Below are positions 11,201 through 22,199 of a stretch of DNA of 64,000 nucleotides, piece after piece (the first letter of the stretch is position 1; every line of letters begins with the position of its first letter). The notes beneath the pieces were generated by a model. That model was not told the DNA's origin. It did no database searches and saw nothing but the letters and a program-made list of their open reading frames with translations. The translations under genes were made by a program, and so were the position numbers. This DNA comes from Heterobasidion occidentale (lineage: Eukaryota; Basidiomycota; Agaricomycetes; Russulales; Bondarzewiaceae): positions 2,852,001 to 2,916,000 of the forward strand of contig JBCAQO010000001.1 of the NCBI GenBank assembly GCA_039111635.1, read 5' to 3'.

Positions 11201-13605
11201 TTTTCATCCTCAGCTGAGCACGCTTCGATGAACACTCCTTTCCCCCAGACGTTGGTTGTACCATCTCACCCCTCGTCACAACGTTCGCCACGTTCAGCAG
11301 TATACCGCGAGGTCTCTATGTCCATGCTTGATGACACCATGTCAAGGATCAAGGGAGCATTGGACGGGATGCAGGTTCACGATGTCCATCGGGAATCGCA
11401 AAGAAATGGCTTTGCAGATCTGTCATCTTCAAAGCCACTTATATCACCATCGCCTCCGCACAACGCTGAAATCATAAAACCCCCGAAATGGGTCCCGCCG
11501 GCTCTACGGCCGCGAGGGTTTGCTCCGGAGACCTCAGCTCTTCAAGAGAACTTCGATGTCACGGCTACCGAACCTCCTATGTCTCCGAAGCCACCATGGG
11601 CATATACTGTGCGATTCCCAGAAGCCTCATATCCCGTCGAATCACTCTCAAAAAAGCAGATGCATCTTTGGAAATCGCCGCCGTCCCAAGTCCGATGGGA
11701 TATCTTGTCGTTCGATCCGCCAGTGGAAAACATGACACGCAAGGACTTCTCCCTAAACGATATTCTGTTCCGCAAGCTCCCGTCATTGAAAGGCAGACAT
11801 AAATACCAGGTGGTCTTACCACGGCCTCCTCTGTTGAGGAGTATGTCTGGGATTTCTGAGCCGATAAATGCCAAAGTCAACCCTTCTGCAAAGCCTTCGG
11901 CCAATAAATCTGCCTTCAGTGCTTTCGGCAAACCTCGAGAGGCTGATGATGTAGCTAGTTGGCGCCAGAGACCTTCAACCTCTGACTCAGGGGAAAAAGC
12001 ACAGGATTGTCTCGAGGTCGAGCAGCTCGAGACCGTCAGCCGATCTCCACCGCCGGATAATGACGCCACTACTACTATAGACAGTCCGTCGAAAGCAGAC
12101 CCCCTGGTGGTAGTATCTGGGTCTATTGACGGCTTTTCAAAGCCGCGGACACAGCCGAAGATGCCTGCTGGAGTGGGTGTTGCCTTCTATCGTGATTCTC
12201 AATCTGATGGAGTCCATGTGAAGTCGCCTGTGCAGTTCATTGTCACAAGTGAGCTGGAAGACGAACAGTCACCAAGACAAACCATTTCTCTATTGGTGTC
12301 TAATGATGCCCGTATGTCTCCACCAACAGGGCTCGTGGCTGGAATGGATGATAAGAATAATCGAAGTGGATCTGCGCCTCAAGAACAAAGAAGTGGTTCT
12401 CTATCAAGAGAAAAGACCGAGAGCAAAAGTTCGGACGATTCGGTGCGCATAATTAGTGTAAAATTTGCATGTCGTTTTTCTGACCTTTTCTTCAGTCGGA
12501 TCAGGTTCCAATAACTCCGCCCTCTCAACCCGCTTTAGCTTCATGGACAACGCCGCCAGCCTCTTTTTCAATCAAGGATTCCTCTGCTCGTGCTCCTGAT
12601 CCTGAACATTTGAAGCTTCTTTGGGCACAAACGTCCTCAAAAGCCGAGGTTCCTGCTGTCAACTCATTAAAGGGGATTGCAGATGATCTTCCCTCGGTGC
12701 CATTCACCCTGCAAGAAGTGAAGTCAGAGGATGGAGAGACGCCACCGCCAACGGCTTCGAGACCTCCCACCTCGAGTGGTCCATCACGGATGTCTTTACA
12801 CGATGTCACCCGCGCATTCCAACAAGTGCCGTCGCCACCTACCGCATCATTACACAAGGCGTCGAACCACCCGCCGCCCTCTTCATCAATGTCGAATTCA
12901 AGTTCTGCCCGCCCATCTAATTATTCTCATCCGTCCTCTACTCCCCATGCAAACATGCGACCTGCTTATATGGCGTATCCGTCACCGATGATGAGCCACT
13001 CGCCCGTGCCAACCATGATATATCCTCACGTCATGAGCCCCAGCCCTGCATCACCCATGATAATGAATGGACCGTCACCGCAGTATGGGCAGCCAATGTG
13101 GATGTCGGTCTCTGGACCAACAGCTCAGACACCTGGTGCAGTGATGCGTCCGGTGCCTTCACCGTATCCTGCGCAGTATATGGCTTATCCTGCTCAAGGT
13201 CCACCACCTCAGATGTATGCGTCTCCAGTCATGCAGAATGCTCAGTTGCAGCCAAGGCCTTCCAATGGTTCGCAAACTCGTGATCGCACACCCTCGCTTA
13301 TGAGCCCGGTCATGGGCCATGCAGGGATCCCGCATCCGCATCCGCATCCCCATTCACACCCGCATCCAGTAATGTCGATGTATCCAGCGAGTCCTGTAAT
13401 GGTACATGCGAATGCACCCATGATGCAGATGCAGCCGAACTATTCGGCTCCTGCTCCGGCAGGAAGAGGGGACGCTCGGAGCCTATATGCTATGATGCCG
13501 AGCATGCATCAACAAGGTCCTGGCCCTAATCATCCACTTTCCCCACCACATCAAACTGGCTACACTCCTGGCCCACCACATCATTACGTTCAGCCACCAT
13601 GGTAG
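8264..13605 (+). CDS. Long disordered protein with BAT2/PRRC2 N-terminal-like region
   Basis: A protein of roughly 1,500 residues, almost wholly disordered and rich in Ser, Pro and Arg. After intron 1 the N-terminus reads HPKKFSAVNINKKFLEKN, then SRLVTTKLTAL, GPGWSRP, EDFPTAAEAAQ, DDFLGGVIEFGDGRQYTI and DRFADDFDRSWPRS. Order and content resemble the BAT2_N domain of PRRC2 proteins, which act in RNA granules and translation; that role is inference here. A charged coiled coil (RLRRQQEEEEREKERERARK, coded near 10,250-10,330) lies mid-protein. Two copies of a VAS(S)WRxR motif are coded near 10,990 and 11,950. The last exon is Pro/Met-rich with a His-Pro run (HPHPHPHSHPHP) and ends HHYVQPPW. At least seven introns; several junctions are clean (for example PLK/VGSPHPKK and T/AKPTPQPP). 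The ATG at 8264 is the first in frame, but an upstream exon cannot be excluded. Confidence 0.75.
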
Positions 13606-13822
13606 CTAAACAATGTTTTTACAATGTCCTTTATGTTTTCCCATCGTCTACTTTACACGCTGAACTTTATCTGTTATCGTTGTCGCTTGTCGTTATCGTA
13701 CTCTGCGCTCAATTATCTTCATGCTAAGTCTGACTGATCGCTCGTACAAGCGTACGTTCGCGTATATTAGTCTATTGCGACCGCAAGATAACAAGGTCTA
13801 TAAACCATGAGATCTACAGTTT

Positions 13823-15593
13823 CTATGCGGCGGCCAGTTGAGCTGCACGTTCTGCGGCCTCGTCCAGGCTGTCGAAAGGAAGGATCTTTAAGCCAGACTG
13901 GCGGATCATTCTGAGATTTCAAAATAGCAAATGAGTCAAAGTCGCATAGTGGAAAGAACATGAACGTACTCCTTAGCCTCGGTCTCCTTCGTACCTTTCA
14001 AGCGAACGACCAGGGGAATTTTAAGAGATAGCTCCTTGGTTGCTTTAATGACTCCCTCGGCGATGTAGTCGCAACGCATGATGCCTGGCTTCTCGTTGCA
14101 GCGCGAATATAATGCTGATCAGGTTAACACACTTACCGCCAAAAATGTTGATGAAGATGCTCTTGACTTTCGGATCAGAGAGGAGAATCTCGAAAGCCTT
14201 CTTGACAGTCTCCGGGGTCGCACCTCTGCCGAGAAACAGGGTCAATTTGAATGACAGCAGTCACGAAACATGTCGAACAAACCCTCCAACATCCAGGAAA
14301 TTTGCAGGTTGGCCACCGTGCAATGCGAGGACGTCCATTGTGGCCATTGCAAGGCCTGCACCGTTAACCAAGCAACCAATATTGCCGTCGAGCTTGATGA
14401 AGTTCAGATTGGCCTTCTGAGCCTCAACCTCAGAGGGTTCCTCCTGCGAGATGTCACGAAGCGCAAAGATATCCCCTTGACGGAACTCCGCATTGTCATC
14501 GAAGCCGAACTTGGCATCCATACTGATCACATGATAAAATAAGTGCTATTGCGATAAGCGCAAACGGAACGAAAAACTTACCACAACACATGTCCATCCG
14601 TGGCCTCAGCAAGAGGGTTAATCTCAATCTGCGTGGCATCCTTGTCCTTGTAGATCTTATACAGGTTGACGAAGATATCGGCTGCTTCTTGCTTGGCCTC
14701 GGGGGTTTTGAAACCCAGCTTGTTGGCAACTTCAAGGGCAGACTCCTTGCTGAGACCCGTCGCGAGAGGTATAGGTGTTGTAATGATGGCATCGGGATCC
14801 TTCGCCGCGACTTCTTCGATGTTCATACCACCTTGTGCAGACGCCACGAGGACAACGTTCTGAGAAACACGATCGTTGAGAAGTGCGATGTAGTACTCGT
14901 GCGCGGGATCACGGCGTTCCGCGAGCATTACCTACAACAGACCATCAGATGGTTGAGGGTTTGATGATTGAAGTAAACGTACAGCATTGCAGACACGGCC
15001 TCCAGCACCAGTCTGTTTCGTAATTAATTTGGCACCGAGCATCTTGGAAGCATAATCCCTAGCTTGCTCAGGGCTATTCACGACCTCGCGGTCAGTCCAA
15101 TGCAGAAAGCACGAACGGAAATGGACGTACGATTCAACTTTGTGCACACCTCCCTGAAGACCATTGTCAAACTTTCCCTTGCCGCGGCCGCCAGCCAACA
15201 CCTGCGCCTTGATGACAGACCCATCCTTTCCTGCACAAGAATAAAGAATAAACGTTGACGTTTATTAAAGCACAACGAAACAAAGTACCAAAGACCCGAG
15301 CAGCTTCAAAAGCTTCCTGTGGTGTTTTCGCAGCGATGCTTTTCGGTGTGGGTATGCCGTACTGTGATAACAAGCGATAAGCGCTCGGACTGAAAGCTTG
15401 AGTAGAGGAACAGGCTTACCGAGTTGAGGAGATTTACGGACTGGTATTCATGGATGGAGAGGAAGCGCCTCTGGCCCGCAGACACAGCCTATAGAAGTTA
15501 GGAAAGTTCAAACATGACATAGACAAGCTCTAATACGGACTCAAATGCACGTACGCGGGTGAAAGAACCTGCTTTCCTGAGTGAAGCAAGCAT
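13823..15593 (-). CDS. LSC2: Succinyl-CoA ligase beta subunit, mitochondrial
   Basis: Beta subunit of succinyl-CoA synthetase, the TCA-cycle enzyme that couples succinyl-CoA cleavage to nucleoside triphosphate formation in the mitochondrial matrix. Exon 1 ([13 protein letters not shown], start 15593) plus exon 2 ([17 protein letters not shown]) form the presequence and the start of the mature enzyme. ATP-grasp landmarks follow in order: [130 protein letters not shown] and [12 protein letters not shown]. It ends QLAAA with the stop at 13823. Many short introns, no broken motif. Nucleotide specificity (ATP or GTP) cannot be read safely by eye; fungi usually have this single beta subunit. Confidence 0.95.
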
Positions 15594-16060
15594 GTGGGAC
15601 AATACGGCAGATGGCAGGCGGCAACCGGAATGAAGGCAAGATATATATGCCTTACGTCAGCGTCACGCCTCTTTTTCAGGCGTGGTGCGCAATACCTCTT
15701 CTTTGACCAGAACGACGACGACGGTTGATTAGACCCATCTTCCTGTCTCTCACCCACCTTTTTTTCTGAAATTGGATATGGGCACAGTTCTGGCACATGG
15801 TTATTCTCACTTTGAGTGAGGGCAGCTACTCTTTTCAATGAGCTGTCCACAATTGTGTAGAGAGACACATCTTGCCTTGAATGCAATGCGTTTTGATCCA
15901 GGATTTGTTTACGTATATGTTAGCCTCATCACGAGTAATTTGGCAGGCATGGCCGACCTCGCGTCTGCCTGCAGACACCATTCCCGTCAATGTCACATAC
16001 CAGCAATATCCAGCTATTCACCCTCAATAACCTGCCTTAGCCTGCCTTCTCCTTCCACTC
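15594..16060. other. Divergent intergenic region, LSC2 / DinB-like gene
   Basis: 467 bp holding the 5' flanks of both genes. Short open frames are present but none has recognisable content. Confidence 0.4.
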
Positions 16061-16949
16061 ATGCGTCATCACATATCTCCTGAGCCGAGCCATGCCGCTA
16101 TGCCTGCTCTAGCTGATCAAATTTCCTTCGACGTTGCCCAACATAACGGCGATGCTCATTCTGTCGCTGAAATGCAAAGCCTCGAGCAGCTGTTAGACGT
16201 CTCAACGAAAGTCCTAGCTCAAGCCATCGACCTTTTGGACAATTCACTTACATCCGACAATCAGCTCACCGTGAGCTCGAAGTACTTGCCTGGATCTACC
16301 ATTGGTGATTCCCGCATGCTTTTATCTGGAATGTCCCTATAACGATCTCTCTTCAGGTAAACACCTTCGGCATGCACGCGACCACTTCGCTCTTCTTCTT
16401 GAGTGCATAACCTCCCCCCCACCACGCGTCCTTTCGTATGATAAACGATCGAGGAATACGCCAATGGAGTCGAGTCGACAAGCTGCGCGAGAGGCGATCC
16501 AGGAGACGATTGCAAAGCTGAAGGCTGTCGTGCCAAACAGTAAATTGGATGCGCCTTTGAGCCTCGATGCTGTCACACCGTACGAGCAGACTTTCCAATC
16601 GACGTTCGGCAGGGAGGTGAGTACCGTGGTCTTTACTGTATTATCGAATACCATTAAGTATGAGTGCGTCTTGTGCAGTTGTGGTTTGCTGGTTTGCATG
16701 CTGTTCATCATTGGTCAATGGTACATCATATTCCTTAAGCCTGCTGTGTTTGCCATACTGATATGTGTGATGCTTGAAGGTCCGCGTGATCACAGGAGAA
16801 CTCGTCTGTCTCGCTATATTCATTCCATTCAACATGTCATTGACTTGACCCGTGCACAGAACATTCAACTGGAAGAATCTTTCGGTTTCGCACCCTCTAC
16901 ACTAGTCCACCAGGGTAAAGAGGCGCCGCTGGGCAAAGCGAAGATATAA
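16061..16949 (+). CDS. DinB-like four-helix protein, possible metal enzyme
   Basis: About 190 residues after removal of four introns. The spliced core reads MQSLEQLLDVSTKVLAQAI, GSTIGKHLRHARDHFALLLE, then TFGRELWFAGLHAVHHWSM and VRVITGELNIQLEESFGFAP. The pattern of a His-bearing helix early (KHLRHARDHF) and an HAVHHW helix late is that of the DinB/YfiT four-helix fold, in which three His bind a divalent metal. Bacterial relatives act as thiol-dependent hydrolases or transferases; the substrate of fungal members is unknown to me. Junctions are clean (G/KHLRH across intron 1; E/LWFAG across intron 2; SM/VRVITGEL/NIQL across introns 3 and 4). The start is the ATG at 16061; an in-frame ATG at 16100 would shorten the protein by 13 residues. 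Confidence 0.72.
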
Positions 16950-17433
16950 TTTCCGTATGTCCGAGGAAATATCGGTGCACAGTTTTCCTCTCGGTTCATT
17001 ACCCCTTGGTCTTATAGACGTACGCATAAAACGGGGCTGTAATATTCACTATTTCAAATGACACCGTACTGTCTAATAATTGGCGACATTGAGCGGATCA
17101 TGTTTTTGTTTCTTGCATCATAGCACGGGAAACATATGTCCATCTGGAAATCGTAAACGCTGAATGCGTTCTTCATGGAAATCTCCATTGAAGTGCTCCG
17201 GCATTTATGTATCATCGAGATTCTAATGTATTCTAATCCACTAGCCAATGAAGCGCCGAACCGCGATGACAATGCGATGACGCACTCTGTTTGAAACTAA
17301 GGCTGTTGAACAACAGCCCCACGTGGCTTCTTCCCAATCAGGATTCGTCTTCGGTATTACGTCTGCCACATAGTCTCAGAAACTCGTGTCTTTCCTCTAG
17401 CCTCCTCTATTCTCCTCCATTCGACACAAGATC
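16950..17433. other. Intergenic region, DinB-like / RPD3
   Basis: 484 bp containing the 3' end of one gene and the promoter of the next, both rightward. Nothing else recognised. Confidence 0.4.
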
Positions 17434-19756
17434 ATGCCTGGTGAACTATTTGAGATAGATGGAGAAGCCAAGAAACGTGTGGTGCGTTTTATATATCTTT
17501 TCAGTGCAATAACCCGCGGAACGTTGATCGTTCGGTTCCAGTGCTATTTCTTCGACTCAGATGTGGGGGGGTTTCACTACGGTCCTGGCCATCCGTGCGT
17601 CATCACGTCGCACGCTCATCTCGAAGAGTAACAGCTATAATTGCTTGATTTTTTTTGTCTGATTCAGAATGAAACCCACCCGTATACGGATGTGCCATTC
17701 CTTAGTTATGAACTACGGACTGTACAAGAGGATGGAGATATTTGTGAGTGCACAACCATACCTTTCACAATATTACTGTCTTCTAACTCTGCTCCTGTGT
17801 TTCAATTTAGCGTGCAAAACCCGCTACCAAACGCGAGATGACCCAGTTTCATTCCGACGAATACGTTGACTTCCTAAGCCGTATTACGCCGAGCAATATG
17901 AATCAGTTCATCAAAGAGCAACATAAGTGTGAGCGAGTCGCTCTTGTCTCACGCCACATCTGTTTGAACACTGTTCATAACTTATAAATATCCGTGACTT
18001 ATGAATCAGGCAACGTTGGTGACGATTGCCCTGTATTCGACGGTTTGTTTGATTACTGCTCAATATCTGCTGGAGGGTCAATGGGTGCGTACAGCTCACT
18101 TTTATCTCGATTCGTTTGACTGAATTCTCCAGAGGGCGCGGCTCGACTAAGTAGAGATAAATGTGATATCGCGATTAATTGGGCTGGAGGTCTCCACCAC
18201 GCGAAGAAGAGTGAAGCAAGTGGATTCTGTTATGTGAATGGTATGACCTTATCGTCCTCTGCCCCATGTCTGTATGGTTCATCATCTCTTATATCACGCA
18301 GATATTGTTTTGGGCATCCTAGAACTTCTACGGTCAGTAGACGCCGTTGACTTTCTTGACTTGTCTATTAATCGAGGATGTCTAGCTATCATACGCGAGT
18401 TCTATACATCGACATTGACGTTCATCACGGAGACGGCGTGGAAGAAGCTTTTTATACGACCGACAGAGTAATGACCGTCAGCTTTCATAAGTATGGGGAG
18501 TATTTTCCCGGCACTGGTGAATTACGAGTAAGAGATCGCCTCAATCACTATTATGATTAATGCCAACTCATACTGATCGGCTGTTTAGGATGTGGGGATT
18601 GGAAAAGGGAAGTATTATGCTTTGAACTTCCCTCTTAGAGATGGAATCAACGATGGAAATTACAAAAGCGTATTTGAGCCGGTGTGTGGCAAATCTCCCA
18701 AGTGACCAAGCAACTCACTGCTTCATTGGGACTTCCAGGTCATTCGCCAGGTGATGGCTTCTTACAACCCCGCAGCTGTTGTGCTGCAATGCGGTACAGA
18801 TTCATTAGCAGGCGATAAGCTCGGCTGTCTGAATCTATCTATGAGAGGTTGGTTGATCCTGCAGTTGGTGCCATCGATGTACTGACTTCCCATATTCAAG
18901 GACATGCCAATTGCGTGAAGTTTGTTAAGTCCTTCAACAAACCACTCCTTCTCCTCGGCGGCGGCGGCTATACTATGCGCAATGTCAGCCGGGCATGGGC
19001 CTACGAGACTGGTCTAGCTACAGGAGTTGAACTCGGCCCTGGTAAACGATATTTCCTATATCTATTTCCGAACTATTCGTCAATCGATTCTTTTCGGGCA
19101 GACATCCCAGTAAACGAATATTATGAATACTTCGGGCCCGATTATCAGCTCGATGTGAAGGCTTCCAACACGGAGGATATGAACACACCTGCGTATCTTG
19201 AGCGAGTCAAGAATATCGTTATGGAGCATCTACGCAATGTTGGGGGACCGCCCAGCGTTCAGATGATGGGTGTGTGCCCAATCCATGTCTTCTTGTGGTA
19301 GCAACAAAGCCTTATGAATGGAAATGTACAGATATTCCACAACTACCCATCGACGCCGAGATGGACGATATGAACCAAGATGAAGACTTGATAGATCCCG
19401 ATGACCGGCAACCAACATCCCATCTTGACAGGCACGTTCAACCCACTGGGGAGCTGTACGACTCCGATGAGGAGGATGAAACCAGACGGCGGAACCAGAC
19501 TTCGCACCGGGAACTTGATCGTGAGTCGTCTAGCAGCAATGGTAGCCGCCCAGCGCGAAAGTTTGGTATGGGCGTCGGGATCATGACGGCCCCTGGACCC
19601 ACCTCAACACACGGTGCAGGACCCAGCGGACATATGACCACTGCTTCTCTCGGGATCTCAGCAATGGACGTGGACTCGGCTGCTGTATCCAGGCGTGTAA
19701 CACCTGAGCAAAACGGTGATGAGCCAATGATCTCTGATTCGAGAAATGGTCGATGA
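17434..19756 (+). CDS. RPD3: Class I histone deacetylase, Rpd3 type
   Basis: Zinc-dependent deacetylase that removes acetyl groups from histone lysines as catalytic subunit of Rpd3L/Rpd3S-type co-repressor complexes in the nucleus. The spliced protein starts [20 protein letters not shown] and shows [20 protein letters not shown], then [20 protein letters not shown] (catalytic His pair), [20 protein letters not shown] (zinc-binding Asp and His), [17 protein letters not shown] (third zinc ligand) and [20 protein letters not shown] (transition-state Tyr). All active-site residues are present. The C-terminal tail beyond about residue 380 is acidic then Ser/Gly-rich ([31 protein letters not shown]) and disordered, normal for fungal Rpd3. 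Around ten introns, most 50-70 nt. Stop at 19756. Confidence 0.96.
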
Positions 19757-20009
19757 TAGAGAGCATAACCTCATGAAGTTCCTGTTTTTCTTGATGGATG
19801 TTCTATGTTTTGTTACTGTGTCCTTTGTGCCGATGCTCGCTTTGTTGTATTGCTGATATGTCTACCAACGAATCTGTCTCCTTCGACATTTCACACAGAG
19901 CCCGGGTTAGCCGGGGTCTCCAACTTGATGCCATCATTTTCTCGCATTTTATGTTGCAGAAGCACCGTTCTTGATAATACTTTAAGGGTTTTACACAGGA
20001 TTTCAACAG

Positions 20010-20051
20010 AATGGCTGAACGGTGAGAGGGTAGTCTATTAGACCAATAGAC
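20010..20051 (+). repeat. Left terminal inverted repeat
   Basis: 42 bp matching the right repeat at 37 of 42 positions in inverted orientation; ends in tagaccaatagac. Confidence 0.8.
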
Positions 20052-20539
20052 CTTGCAATTATAGACCAATAGACTTGAGACTTGTGGACACGTAGACCAA
20101 ACTGCGGGTTGATTATCTCATACCTTCTGGGCCGTCACATCCGGCGGCGTGCCGCTCCCCCGGCGGCACTGCTTTCTCCTTGTCTCCTCCACCTCGTCCT
20201 CCACCTTGCCTCCATCTCTCTCTATCCTCAGCCTCGCACGAGGCGCCGATGATGCCACATGACGCTCGCATCATCTCTGAGAACATCTTGATGTTTGTGA
20301 AAGCAGTTATGGAGTGGGTGGAGGCTGCAAGGAAGTTTCTGATTGAGAAGATCTTCGTAGTGCGTTTTTCTTTTTCTTTCTTTTTTTGGGAGGGAGAATT
20401 TTGGGAGGTTTAGATGGAGCAATTTTAGGGCATAGAGCGTAGAGTAGTCAATAATGATGTGATATTAACATTGATGAGGGATATGCTGTTTGTTGTGCCT
20501 TGAAGCGTGCATTGCTGTCGTCATTGCCCACTGCTCAAA

Positions 20540-21350
20540 CACCTCCGGCTTCCCCACCCACCCCTCGCACTGACATGCCTTCTCATCATAGGTGCACCCT
20601 CTCATCCCCGGCACATTTTTTTGACCCCGGTACGCTCTCTCATCCCTGCCCGTGGTGCTTTCTCATCCCCAGTGTGGCCTCTCATCCCTAGCATACCCTC
20701 TCATCCTCAGCACGATATCTTGTTCCTTGCCAGCGCGCGCTCTTGTCTCCGGCACGCGCTCTTGTTTCCAGCATGTCCTCTCATCCCCTGCGCGCCCTCT
20801 CATCTCCAGTGCGCTCTGTTGTCCCTGGCCAGCGCGTTTTCTTGTCCTCAGCACGCCCCCTCGTCCCCAGTGTGCTCTCGCAACCTTAGCTGTCGTGCCC
20901 TCTTGCCCTTGCCGTGCCCTCTTGTCCCTACCACACCCTCTCATTCTCAGTGCGCTCTATCGTCCCTGGCCAGCGCACGTGCTCGTCTCTGGCGTGCGTT
21001 CTTGTCTTCAATGCACCCTCTCATCTTCAGCACGCTCTTTCGTCTCTGGCGTGCCCTCTGATCCCCTGCACGCCCTCTGATTCCCTGCATATGTCCTCGT
21101 CCTCAGTGCGCTCTGTTGTTCTTGTCTTCAGTGCACCCTCTTGTCTTCAGCACACTCTCTCGTCTCCGGCGCGCCCTCTGATCCCCTGTGCGCCCTCTGA
21201 TTCCCTGCATACACCCTCGTCCTCAGTGCGCTCTGTCGTTCCTGGCCGGCGTGTGTTCTCATCCCAGCATGCGCTCTCATCCCCGGCGCACGCCCTTGTT
21301 CCCAGTGCGCTCTCCCAATCCTGGTCATCGCACCCTCTCCTCCCAAGCGC
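20540..21350. repeat. Degenerate ~20-bp minisatellite (ctctcatccccagtgcgc-like)
   Basis: About 40 diverged units of 19-21 bp, roughly of the form gcgccctctcatccccagt, fill this interval. Pyrimidine-rich on the plus strand. Near the right end the units form a 120-bp higher-order unit (21001-21120 and 21121-21240). The long open frames crossing it come from repeat periods divisible by three, not from selection for protein. Confidence 0.85.
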
Positions 21351-21974
21351 GCATCCTGCCTCTGCCCACGCAACAAATGCCGCCCACTCACTCAGCGTGC
21401 CCAAGCAGCGCACAACGGTGTCACAGTTTGCCATTCATATCTCATACAGGCCCCCTTGCTCTAGCACCTCCAGTACAAACACCTGTGCCGCGATCGCACA
21501 CCAGGCACGCCTCTGCCGCGCCCTCACTTGCCATCAACTTTATCTATCAGCCTAGGCCCTAGCCTAGGCTCAAGCCCACTCCCCTGCCCACCGCCACCTT
21601 CACCGCCATCTGCTGCATCCTTGCGCCCACGCCAGCGATCATATATGTGAGCGTGAACTCTTCGCCTGCATGAATGGGACACAGGGTCGCAATAGGGTCT
21701 CAGGTCGTGGACATGAATTGTGGATCATCATACTAATGTATTTGTCACGTTGCTATCTTTTTGGTCTGTTGTAAGTCAAACATATTGTATTTTCTTGACA
21801 ATAAATCAATGTAATAGTCCGAGGTCCGGAGGAGGTTTATTTATTTAGCATCATTTGGATCTCCGGAGAAGCCGGGTACCCCCGGCCCTGCGCCGCTCCC
21901 AAAGTCCCAAAGTCTACAATATTTTGAGGTCTACAAGCTCAAAAGTCTATTATCCGCTAGTCCCAAAGCCCATT

Positions 21975-22016
21975 GTCTACTGGTCTAATAGACTGTTCTC
22001 TCCCCGTTCAGCCATT
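21975..22016 (-). repeat. Right terminal inverted repeat
   Basis: Inverted partner of the repeat at 20010-20051; ends in ccgttcagccatt at the outer edge. Confidence 0.8.
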
Positions 22017-22199
22017 CCCGAAAATAGTCTAGATTTTGCAAGTAGGAACGCGCAACCCTGGGCAACCTCGCGCAATCACACGCGTGACATCATGTGACAG
22101 ACACGATCGAGATGAACTTCTGACTCGACCCCCGACGCTCTCTAAGCATCCCAAGTCATCAGCATACATCTCTGTCCTGTAATTTTTCTGTAGTCCACA

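Larger units (their letters stand above)
20010..22016. mobile_element. Non-autonomous TIR element, about 2.0 kb, non-coding
   Basis: Bounded by inverted repeats: the 42 bases from 20010 and the reverse complement of the 42 bases ending at 22016 match at 37 positions, starting aatggctgaacgg on each side. Inside both ends are clustered tagac/gtcta motifs, several forming small palindromes (tctattagaccaatagac). The interior holds a degenerate roughly 20-bp minisatellite and GC-rich patches, but no transposase motif in any frame. No clear target-site duplication is visible, so the exact outer boundary may be a few bases off. This fits a non-autonomous DNA transposon whose transposase is elsewhere in the genome; the superfamily cannot be named from this copy. 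Confidence 0.68.

Noticed and set aside
20507..21562. Long overlapping open frames of up to about 210 codons with Ser/Pro/Cys/Leu-rich proteins
   Set aside because: They lie wholly in the degenerate minisatellite. The repeat lengths divisible by three keep several frames open at once on both strands, and no frame shows domain content.
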